Origin: Pratylenchus scribneri
Taxonomy: Eukaryota; Nematoda; Chromadorea; Rhabditida; Pratylenchidae
Length of the DNA stretch: 64,000 nucleotides
Assembly (NCBI GenBank): GCA_030063045.1
Contig: JAQSEB010000060.1
Span: forward strand, 62,001-126,000
Direction: 5' to 3'
Shown: in pieces, positions 55,435 to 63,447 of the stretch
Layout of the letters: every line of letters begins with the position of its first letter
How positions within the stretch are numbered: position 1 is the first letter of the stretch
Program-made: the position numbers and the translations under genes
The notes under the pieces: model-generated
Database searches by the model: none
What the model was told of the DNA's origin: nothing
Seen by the model: only the letters and a program-made list of their open reading frames with translations

Positions 55435-55690
55435 ATTTGGTATTTTAAATTTAAATTTTTACGCCAAAATTGGATAAATTGTCTTAATTTGGATAATATG
55501 TCAATTAAAATTGGCTGAATTCCAAAAAATAAAAATAAAATTGGAATGAATATACGCGTACCTATGCGTGCGCCTGGATATAAAGTCCATGGCATTCTGT
55601 TTATTCCGTAATTTAAAATGTTTGAAAATATAAGTTGTTTGGTAATCAATTTGTTGGCTTCTTTTTTGGGAATTTAATTCAATTTATTTC

Positions 55691-56202
55691 ATGTTCTTTA
55701 ACCAATATTGGAGTGAATCAAGAGCAATGATCCTTCGTTTCTATCAACCCGAGACTATGCCAAATGTGATCCGGCAAAGTAAATTGTTTTCAAAAATGGC
55801 ATTTAATTAAAATTTTTAGTGATGGTCACGTACGGATATTGCATGCTTCACAAATATTACTTCAAGAAAAATGAGGCCCAACCACACATTGTTTGTGTCT
55901 ACCGCTTTCGAGGAATTCCCGCAAACAATAATCGAAACCATTTGATTGCTGATGTTGTGGAAGAAAATTGGATCACAAAATCAAGAACCTCGATGGAAAT
56001 GCTTCAAGGTTTTAGATCACTTTTTGGATTTTTAAAAGAAAAATCATTATCAGAACCCGGTCTGATCGATTCGGACTATCGAAAAGTGGTCTTCATTTGG
56101 TTCACCGAATATTTGCCGCACATTCCCTGGCGCCGTGTTACAGTGGACCTTCTGGAAGAGAATGAGGAAACCGATGAAGAGATTTACATTGAGACTGATT
56201 AA
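55691..56202 (+). CDS. Maverick orphan protein, 156 residues
   Basis: Two exons, 55691-55778 and 55820-56202, joined by CAA A|GTAAAT and TTTTTAG. Exon 1 begins MFFNQYWSESRAM. Exon 2 has HIVCVYRFRGIPANNNRNHL, then FIWFTEYLPHIPWRRVTVDL, and a strongly acidic tail. No family is recognised. It is the first gene inside the element's left end, a position often used for accessory functions. Frame and splice sites are consistent, so I think it is real. Confidence 0.55.
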
Positions 56203-56391
56203 TTCACAGTTAATTAATCCATTTTTATGCTGTTAATCTTTTAATAATAATGTTGAAGGCAATAAAGTGTTGAAAACAATAAGAACTGGAGAAAGAACAT
56301 AGTCGCTTAGGGGTATCGTCTTGGATTTAAGCTAAAAGGGTAAGAGGGTTCGATTCTTTTTGGCTTCAATTCATTTTTTCGAGCAATTTTA

Positions 56392-56959
56392 TTAGTGTTG
56401 GTCCCATAAGGGTGAACAAACAGGGCAAAGGTCGAAATCATCTTTACAATCTTTATGAAGGGTGTGAATTCCCCAATAACATCTTTTAAATTCCGCTTTA
56501 TTCCTGATTGTCCAGCAAGTTTCTCTGAAGCATGTTCTGTGGTAGCGATGAACATTCCTTCGGCAATTCCAAAATTCACTTGGTCTTTGGCCTGTATTCA
56601 TGCACAGAACACACAAAGTGTCTTCTTCTTTTTCCGGATTTTCCCAGAACCAGTCCAAATCGCAAAGCAAAGAATAACGTTTTCTCGTTCTGCTAAATTC
56701 TTGATCAAATCGGGCATTCCTCAATTCTCGCAATTCTCGGGCAATTTCCATCATTTTGTGACGTCGTTTTTGTCTATATCCAAACCAAAAGTGCCCAACC
56801 CAAGAGCTAAGCACATATGAAGATAAAATGGCTTGAGATCGGCCCTCTTGCACTGTTCCGAATTCCTCGTCTTCTCTCGTTAGGAAATATGGAATAAATT
56901 TGGCAATTTCTGCTAACAATTCGACCGGTAATTTTCGAACGACAATTACTTTTACATTT
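56392..56959 (-). CDS. Maverick zinc-finger protein (RING-like), possible F-box at N terminus
   Basis: The minus-strand frame is open from about 56985. The N-terminal part reads KLPVELLAEIAKFIPYFL (about 56935-56880), the pattern of an F-box first helix. A charged middle follows (RQKRRHKMMEIARELRELRN). The C terminus has TLCVLCMNTG, then FWNCRRNVHRYHRTC and LCPVC, a C-x2-C ... C ... H-x2-H ... C-x2-C order like a RING/treble-clef zinc site. No in-frame ATG precedes the F-box-like part; an acceptor at 56960-56961 (minus strand, ttattaag) suggests an upstream exon not identified. The first ATG within the frame falls after it. A role as a ubiquitin-ligase component is inference. Confidence 0.5.
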
Positions 56960-57021
56960 CTTAATAAAATCCAATTAACAGACTTTATTCAATTCGAAAA
57001 AATGCACAAAAATAATGCATC

Positions 57022-57619
57022 TCACTTTTCGGACTTTTCGGCATTCTTCTTCTTTTCACGACGCATTTTGATCTCATATTCCGAATAATCCGGGTAATTT
57101 TCATCGCTAAATTTGAATAGCAATTCACAAATGTCCATATTCATTAGCACACATTTGGGGCAAAATGTTTGTTTGAAGATAAGCCGATCCTTCGTAGGAT
57201 TTAATTTGGAACGAACCACTTCAAATCTCTCATTTCCCAGCTTGTAATTCTCGTCCCGGCACTCTTCGCATTGGAATTGCATACTTGAGGGCCATTTTGG
57301 ACGAGCTAATATGATTATGGATAGAAAGAAATCGAAAAAACCAAATAACCTATTTTCCAAAATGTTTTTTCCCGATTCATGACATTTGAGAGTCGGGTTC
57401 GTTCAAATTCGTTGGCCAATTCGCTGACTTCACCGTTGCCTTCACCTTCGGTTTTGGACATTTCAATTTCTTCTCCGTCAGTTTGGGTTGCAACTGCTGA
57501 GTTTTGCATTCACATTTGAATTTTGGTTTAAGAAATCTACCACGAGAACTTTTGGCAATTTTGGATTTAATTTCATTATCGGCACTTCGTTTCACGCCTT
57601 GTTCTTTTTTTGTAGCCAT
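57022..57619 (-). CDS. Maverick Zn-ribbon-like basic protein, 169 residues
   Basis: Three exons on the minus strand, 57619-57541, 57496-57350 and 57305-57022, with 44-nt introns of good consensus and compatible phases. Exon 1 is basic (KKEQGVKRSADNEIKSKIAK), like a nuclear localisation signal. Exon 2 is acidic with EEIEMSKTEGEGNGEVSEL. Exon 3 carries CEEC and, about 40 residues on, CPKC, a four-Cys zinc ribbon, then a Lys-rich end. An AATAAA (minus strand) lies just downstream near 56990. A transcription-factor-like role is possible but unproven. It neighbours the RING-like gene on the same strand. Confidence 0.6.
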
Positions 57620-57741
57620 TAGGGAATCAAGAGCACAAATTGGACAATTTTTAGGAATTTTGGCAAATTACGAAATTAACTTTCACAATGAATGATAGAG
57701 GATGACAGCGCTTGACTCATCCGCTCGCTCGCTATTGCGTA

Positions 57742-57846
57742 ATATCCCGCCCACTACCCATATTTCCCTCACTGACCCATATTTTCCCTCTCTGACCCAT
57801 TTTTCTTTCTCTGACCCACATTTTCCTTTTTTGACCCACATTCTTT
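57742..57846 (+). promoter_or_regulatory. Five tandem ctgaccca-type repeats upstream of the PAZ gene
   Basis: A 20-bp motif, tgacccatattttccctctc with variants (tgacccattttt, tgacccacatttt), is repeated about five times and ends a few bases before the start codon at 57851. This is the divergent gap between the minus-strand zinc-ribbon gene and the plus-strand genes. The placement suggests a promoter or factor-binding array; the pyrimidine-rich end tctttag could also be a trans-splice acceptor. Confidence 0.45.
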
Positions 57847-57850
57847 AGAA

Positions 57851-58400
57851 ATGACCTCCAAAACTCCCCTCTTAAAAGTTTTATCAAAATTATTGGACTG
57901 CAACGAATCAGCCCTTCAAGAGAGACTCAACCATCCTCTAAATATTCAAAAGGTTAATGACTTCCTGCAGGGCAAGGATTTGCAAACATGTTATATGGAT
58001 AACCTTGGAGAATATAGGGAAATTAATGGATCGAGATGCAGAATTGGAACAAAATCCTCTCGTGAACAACATGCATACGAGGGATATTTGGGCATCACTG
58101 TTGAAGTGAATTGAAAAATAATTATTTTATTTTAATATATTTTTCAGCACCATTTTTATATCCGACGTCGTATCCGCCTTCAATATCCCAGAATGCGTTG
58201 CTTAATGGAAATGACCCAAAGCGGTCACAACAAATATTATCCCCTAGGTTTGACCAATTCATTTGAAATAAATTATTTTACCATATTTAGAATTAATTAT
58301 GCTCGTCAATAAAAAGGAAGAAATGAAAGAATTCGATGATAATAAAGAAAATCATTTTTTCCCTTGGGCTCATTTAACTATTAAATCACCTGTTCATTAA
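57851..58400 (+). CDS. Stand-alone PAZ-domain protein of the Maverick
   Basis: Exons 57851-58105, 58148-58247 and 58291-58400, with introns of 42 and 43 nt, give 154 residues. Exon 1 has a helical lead (NIQKVNDFLQGKDLQ) and then CYMDNLGEYREINGS. Exon 2 has HHFYIRRRIRLQYPRM then a turn rich in polar residues, ending YYPL. Exon 3 continues the last strand with a Leu-Ile pair, then a charged tail. The order matches a whole Argonaute-type PAZ domain: first strands, the aromatic-rich segment before the Y-x-I-x-L-x-YP strand, and the final Y-x-P-L-E strand formed across intron 2. There is no PIWI, MID, RNase III or helicase part. PAZ binds the 2-nt 3' end of small RNAs. Function here (decoy, silencing suppressor or other) is inference. 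Confidence 0.72.
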
Positions 58401-58421
58401 GATTTTTTCTATTTTTACAAT

Positions 58422-59030
58422 ATGGAATATTCTAAATTTGATGCCAATGAGATAAAATTTCCTATTCCATCTGGGATTATTGTCAGTGGTCCATCATCTT
58501 CAGGTAAAACTGAACTTGTACTAAGGCTACTCGAAAATGCCGAAACAATGTTCGAACCAAAACCTAAAGCCATACTCTGGGCCTATGGAGAATTCACGGA
58601 AAAAATTGGTCAACTCCAACGAAAAGGTTATCATGTTTATCAGGGGGTCCCATCAGAAGAAGCTGTTGCGAATATGCCCAAGCCATTTATTTTCGTATTA
58701 GATGATTTAATACAGGACATTGACCCTAAGAGACTGGCAAATATTTTCACCAGAAATAGTCATCATCAAAATTTTACACCAATTTTTATTACCCAAAGTT
58801 TGTTTGATAAGGCAATGAGAGTGCCAAGGGCAAATTCCCATTTTATTTTTCTACTTCGTTGCCCAAATGATCAACAGAGTCTTCGGAGCTTAGCCACTCA
58901 GTTATTTCCAAGGGAGAACGATTATTTTTACAGCGCATATAAGCAAGCCTGTGATCGTAAATTCGGTTACATATTGATTTCTTTACACCCCTCTATTAGC
59001 AACGAATTAAGACTAAGGTATAAAATTTAA
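58422..59030 (+). CDS. Maverick DNA-packaging ATPase (FtsK/HerA, A32-like)
   Basis: 202 residues, no intron. Walker A is GPSSSGKTELVLRLLE (about residue 29), Walker B is PFIFVLDDLIQD (about 90-100), and a polar sensor-like segment FTPIFITQSLF follows. The length and layout match Polinton/Maverick and adenovirus-like genome-packaging ATPases, which pump genomic DNA into the capsid. It begins 22 bp after the PAZ stop, suggesting transcription together. Confidence 0.9.
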   Translation: MEYSKFDANEIKFPIPSGIIVSGPSSSGKTELVLRLLENAETMFEPKPKAILWAYGEFTEKIGQLQRKGYHVYQGVPSEEAVANMPKPFIFVLDDLIQDIDPKRLANIFTRNSHHQNFTPIFITQSLFDKAMRVPRANSHFIFLLRCPNDQQSLRSLATQLFPRENDYFYSAYKQACDRKFGYILISLHPSISNELRLRYKI

Positions 59031-59106
59031 ATAGTATAAATTAATTTGTGATTATTAAGAACAAATATTTTCCCCGGTGAGGAACATATTGTTTATTTAC
59101 CTAGAA

Positions 59107-59490
59107 ATGGCTAAAAAGGAAAAACAACCAATTGGAAAGTTACCAATTAAACATTATGGATTTTTGAAAAGATTAGCAAGGACAAAATCGGATAAAAAGC
59201 GAAGAAAATTAATAAATTCCGCTACTAAAGAACAACTATTGGTCCTTATAGAAATTTCCACAAATTTATTATCGAATTTTAATCTCACAAAAAGACAAAA
59301 ACAAAAACTACTTCCCTTCGCACCATTAGTAAGGAAATTGGCCCGAATTCGGAGTGAAGGTTCAGCAAGGAAATTCCTTGAACAAAGGGGGAGTGGTCTT
59401 CCCTTTGCCGCCATTTTGACTCCAGTACTAATTGAAGCAGCCTCTCATTTAATTTCAAAAATTGCTAAAAATGGCAGCAGCAGCACTTAA
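59107..59490 (+). CDS. Maverick small basic virion-type protein (pX-like)
   Basis: 127 residues from the ATG at 59107. Very Lys/Arg-rich: TKSDKKRRKLINSATKEQLL, then LTKRQKQKLLPFAPLVRKLA, and near the C terminus FLEQRGSGLPFAAILTPVL, a Gly-then-hydrophobic tail. This pattern (basic helices, LTxxQKxKL, Gly-rich hydrophobic end) is common in Maverick and adintovirus genomes, in proteins compared with adenovirus core protein X. A virion or membrane-active role is inferred. Its end overlaps the next start by 20 nt. Confidence 0.6.
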   Translation: MAKKEKQPIGKLPIKHYGFLKRLARTKSDKKRRKLINSATKEQLLVLIEISTNLLSNFNLTKRQKQKLLPFAPLVRKLARIRSEGSARKFLEQRGSGLPFAAILTPVLIEAASHLISKIAKNGSSST

Positions 59491-60403
59491 ATATATTTTG
59501 GTACCAGAAGCAAATTTTAAGTCCCTACTCACTAAGGAAAAATCAACAGAATTAACAACAATGCCGCAAACCGGGAAAGGAATTGGTGATGATTTAGAGG
59601 AAAAGAATCTTTTCGAATTTGTCAAAAAGAAATTAAACCAAGCGAAAAAAGGGAAGAAGAAGAATGCAAGCACGAAGAATGTACTATTTAATCAGAGACT
59701 CAGAAGTTATCTCAAAGCTCGGAAAGCTCTACTTAATCGCCCAATGAAAGTACAACTTGATTCTATTGGGAAAGAATTCATTTCTAAAGGAGGGGATAAG
59801 GCCATATTGGATGAAAATGGGGAATTGGAACCGATTCAAAGACAACCATCCGTGAGAACACCAAGAGAATCGGTTGATGTTTATAGAACTGCTGGGTCAA
59901 CTGCTGATTGGTCGGGTGCAGATGATACCGTATTTGACCACACCCCTACAACAACTAAACAGTTAGAAACACCAATTATAAAAACTCGAAGGCAACAGAG
60001 ATTGGAGAAATCAGAAGGAGATAAAAAAGAAAAGCAGCAGAGACTAAATGCATTATCAAAATTAATAGCAAGTAACCCTTCGAAATTTGGTGTACTTAGA
60101 GATGAAGAGGGCAGATATGCTATAATGAACCCTCAAACTAAAAGACCAGTCTTTAATTCTTCTATCGTGGTTGCCCTTAATCGTTTGGTTAATCCTACTC
60201 CAGATTTGGCCTCTCCTCCTGGAATGATTTATTTGAGGAGAAAGATATTGGAAGACCCAGAAGCCAGTCAATTAATTCACCCAAGCTCTAAACAAGCAGG
60301 AAAGGGATGGTTAAAACGAGGAAAAGGACAAAAAGTGCGGGAAAAGAAGAAGGACAGATTTCAACCAATGAAGTGGAAGAAAATTCAAAAACGAAGAAAA
60401 TAA
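59471..60403 (+). CDS. Maverick conserved protein of unknown function, 310 residues
   Basis: I start at the ATG at 59471 (MAAAALKYILVPEANFKSLL). The N terminus has an LVP..F..LL motif. The middle is Lys-rich (KKLNQAKKGKKKNAS) and polar. The C-terminal third has NPSKFGVLRDEEGRYAIMNP, then RPVFNSSIVVALNRLVNP and PPGMIYLRRKILEDP, ending in a long Lys/Arg tail. The layout (short hydrophobic start, linker, conserved C-terminal domain ending in PPG) is one I associate with unnamed proteins next to the ATPase and basic protein in Mavericks. Role unknown; virion-associated is plausible. Confidence 0.55.
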   Translation: MAAAALKYILVPEANFKSLLTKEKSTELTTMPQTGKGIGDDLEEKNLFEFVKKKLNQAKKGKKKNASTKNVLFNQRLRSYLKARKALLNRPMKVQLDSIGKEFISKGGDKAILDENGELEPIQRQPSVRTPRESVDVYRTAGSTADWSGADDTVFDHTPTTTKQLETPIIKTRRQQRLEKSEGDKKEKQQRLNALSKLIASNPSKFGVLRDEEGRYAIMNPQTKRPVFNSSIVVALNRLVNPTPDLASPPGMIYLRRKILEDPEASQLIHPSSKQAGKGWLKRGKGQKVREKKKDRFQPMKWKKIQKRRK

Positions 60404-61552
60404 ATAAAATATATGCGGATCCTAATAATCCTGGCGGTTTCAGTGGTTTCGTCAATTTGTATAGGGAAGTTAAAAGAAAATATCCAGAAATTACTAAAAG
60501 AGATGTACTCCATTTTCTGGAAGGCAATCGGACCTATACCCTATTCAGGGGAAGAAGACGGAATTTTAAAACATCAAAGACAATTCCGATGGGGTTTATG
60601 ACAAGTAGAATTTATGGATTTTGTTCCAAAATTTTTGTTTAGATTTACAGGTGGATTTAGCAGATTTTCAGAGTTTGGCTGATGAAAATGAGGGCTATCG
60701 ATTTTGTTTATTGGGTGTCGATGTCCTTAGTCGTCGAGTGTTTGCTGTGCCAATTAAATCTAAATCCACAAAAGACATGTTTGAAGGATTTGAGGAGCTT
60801 TTTAAGCAGATGCCACATCTTCCTTCAGAAATTTACTCTGACCGAGGATTAGAATTCGAGAGTGGAGAGATGAAAAGATATTTTAAAGAGAAAGGAATTG
60901 AAAAGTTTTCTGCACGAAGTAGCTATGTAAAAGCAGCGGTGGCCGAACGATTTATTCGTAGTTTAAAACTGAGACTATATAGATGGATTTCTGAGAAAAA
61001 TTCCCTAAAATGGACCAAAGTTTTGCCAGAAATTGTTAACGCAATGAATAATACAGTCAACGCTGCAACTGGGATGACTCCGAACGAAGTGAATCCTAAA
61101 AATGCCAGCATTCTTTGGGACAAACTTTATAGGGAATATCTTTATCCGGAAACAAAGAGGAAAGCGACAAAATTCAAAGCAAATGATGCTGTTCGTTTAG
61201 CGAAAAAGAAACAAACATTTGAGAAGGGCTATTTAGCTAATTATTCAGGTTTCTTTTAATTATATTCCAATAATGTTTATCTAATTATATTATAGATGAA
61301 ATATATAAAATAAAAGAAGCCAGACAATCGAACCCAGTTGACTATTATCGGTTAGAGAATCATAAAGGAGAGACACTAAAGGGAAGAGCATATGCACCTG
61401 AGCTAGTTAAAACGCGACTGGATGCAGACACAACATATAGAATAGAGAGTATATTAAAAGAGAGAAAAAGAAAAGGCATAAAGGAATTGTTGGTAAAATT
61501 TTTCGGTTATCCCGAACCATATTGGATTAAACAATCAGATATTGTCAATTAA
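60307..61552 (+). CDS. Maverick integrase (rve fold) with chromo-like C terminus
   Basis: Exons 60307-60604, 60643-61248 and 61296-61552, with introns of 38 and 47 nt. Exon 1 has the zinc-poor N-terminal helix segment SGFVNLYREVKRKYPEITKR, then VLHFLEGNRTYTLFRGRRR. Exon 2 has VDLADFQSLADENEGYRF (first catalytic Asp), IYSDRGLEFESGEMKRYFKE (second Asp) and AVAERFIRSLKLRL (Glu), the D,D-35-E order of retroviral-type integrases. Exon 3 has PVDYYRLENHKGETLKGRAY and LLVKFFGYPEPYWIKQSDIV, a chromo-like fold end. The 5' 97 nt overlap the preceding frame; no later in-frame ATG exists. The enzyme joins element ends to host DNA. Confidence 0.87.
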
Positions 61553-61651
61553 TTAATTGGAATAAATCATTTTTTTTAAAATTAATTCCTATTACTATGT
61601 TTATTTCGTTTTTATATTAATTTTATTTTCTGATTGAATAGTCAATTTCAG

Positions 61652-62845
61652 ATGAGTAATTCATTTTATATTATTGTCCCTAGCACGGGAACCGAGAATC
61701 AAACTAATAAATTTCGGGTGCAATTACCCAGAAAATTGATATTAGATGGACCGGGATGGACTGTGGGATTGGCTGGAATAATTTACCCAAATAGTTGGGC
61801 ATCTATTGGAGCGCATGAAGACCAGTTTCTTGCTATTCAATTAAAAAGCGGTGAAATAAGACATTATAAAATACCGAAGGGGAACTATACATCAGCAAAA
61901 CATCTAGAGCAGAGCCTTTATCATGGGATTATCAGAGACATGGAAAGACGAATTCAAGAATCAAAAACTCATGACACGAGGACAAATAGATATAAAAGAA
62001 AAGTGAATGACTATGATGGAGAGGCACCCATTCATCCAGCCTCGTATAGACAACCAACAAATACGGCTAAACAATCTACCCAAACTTTACCGCAAAATCA
62101 ACCAACTTCCCAGTCCTCAATAACACAAAATCAATCAATAGAAACCCAAGGAATGGCGGATTATCAGAAAGAATTAGAATATTTAGAGGAACGTGATGGA
62201 TGGGCTTATGCACTAGCATTGGAAATTTATTTACAACGGTTTAGAGCTATTTTAACCATAGAAAGCCCAAATTTGAATGAACATATTGGAAAAAATTTTT
62301 CAATTTTCAAACAATATTATGACCAAATCGAGAAAGGTGCATTACATCCCCATATAATGACAAAGGAAACTGAGGAGAATTTATTGGCTTATGCAAGAGG
62401 AATTCGTTTTGTATACAATGAACACATTAGTCGATTTGAATTTGTTTGTACGGATGATCGAATATCACATGTTAGATTGACCCCACAAATTGCCTATGCT
62501 CTAGGATTTGAGGAAAATATTAAAATCAAAAATGGAAATGTGGCACGGTATGCCCCAGACATTCGAGGAGCAATGTCACAATTATGTGTCTTTATGAATC
62601 ATGGGGTAATGGAATCAATCATCTTTGGCAATTCTTTTGCCAATCTACTTCAATTGGTGGCTGTTGAAGGAGAAAGTGGCGCGACAATTCAAAAGCTTTT
62701 CACCAACCCACTTATGCACCGAGTGGTCGCCCGTGAGATAGACTCTATGGATTTCGAAATTCGAAGTATAGACGGAAGACTTGTTAAATTCGACTATGGA
62801 CAAATCACCCTGACACTTTTATTTAAGAAAGCTATCTATTTCTGA
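61652..62845 (+). CDS. Maverick conserved structural protein, minor-capsid/penton candidate
   Basis: 397 residues, single exon, from the ATG just after a tttcag. The N terminus, FYIIVPSTGTENQTNKFRVQ, LPRKLILDGPGWTVGLAGI and IYPNSWASIG, follows the pattern of a protein found next to the capsid genes in many Mavericks (surface tails kept short, LP..L.L.G.W.VGL..I.YP..W). A Gln/Thr-rich linker is near residues 120-165. The C-terminal part is compact (RISHVRLTPQIAYALGF). I name it minor-capsid candidate by position and pattern; the fold was not tested. Confidence 0.62.
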   Translation: MSNSFYIIVPSTGTENQTNKFRVQLPRKLILDGPGWTVGLAGIIYPNSWASIGAHEDQFLAIQLKSGEIRHYKIPKGNYTSAKHLEQSLYHGIIRDMERRIQESKTHDTRTNRYKRKVNDYDGEAPIHPASYRQPTNTAKQSTQTLPQNQPTSQSSITQNQSIETQGMADYQKELEYLEERDGWAYALALEIYLQRFRAILTIESPNLNEHIGKNFSIFKQYYDQIEKGALHPHIMTKETEENLLAYARGIRFVYNEHISRFEFVCTDDRISHVRLTPQIAYALGFEENIKIKNGNVARYAPDIRGAMSQLCVFMNHGVMESIIFGNSFANLLQLVAVEGESGATIQKLFTNPLMHRVVAREIDSMDFEIRSIDGRLVKFDYGQITLTLLFKKAIYF

Positions 62846-62870
62846 GTTCATTTAGATTATTTTTAAAAAT

Positions 62871-63442
62871 ATGGTTAGACAAATATTTGACGGGAGTAAC
62901 CTCCGCTTAAGTCAGCAATTTTCTCAAGAAGGAGGTGGATTTATTGGTCGTTTTGATCATGCTAGCCCCTATCAGAGAGGTTATGGCCATTTCTCAGCCT
63001 TGACAAGACAAAGGGGAGCTGGGGTTGGTTCAGTTTTACGAAATGTTTGGAGGTATTTGAGGCCATTGGTTTCCAAAGTCCAACCCATAACTACGAGTAT
63101 TGGGAAGGCTGTAGGACAGGAAGCACTATCAACCACAGCCAGGGTGTTAGGTTTATTTAAATAAATTAATGATTAAAATTAATATTAATAATAGATGACG
63201 TAGTGAAAGGGACGGATTTGAAAACTTCGGTTACTAATCAAAGCAAAGAGGGAATACGGAAATTGGCGAATAGAGCGACACAAAAATTACAATCAGGGGG
63301 CGGGAAGAGGCGGGGCCGAAAGTATAAAAGCAAGGGGAATAAGCGAGGCCGCGTCATTTTGAAACCCGAGTTAATTGGTCAGTCAGTTGCAGGAAGAGCA
63401 CTGTTAAAAAAGAAAAGAGCAGATAATCTAGGATATTATTAA
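62871..63442 (+). CDS. Maverick basic virion-type protein, 175 residues
   Basis: Exons 62871-63150 and 63195-63442 are joined by TTA G|GTTTAT and AATAG in phase. Exon 1 has GGGFIGRFDHASPYQRGYGH and RQRGAGVGSVLRNVWRYLRP, a Gly-rich and amphipathic segment. Exon 2 has KLQSGGGKRRGRKYKSKGNK, a strongly basic core, and ends GYY. Between minor-capsid candidate and major capsid gene, such proteins are likely virion cement or DNA-condensing proteins, comparable in style to adenovirus pVI/pVII-type proteins. No sequence identity is claimed. Confidence 0.55.
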
Positions 63443-63447
63443 AAAAA

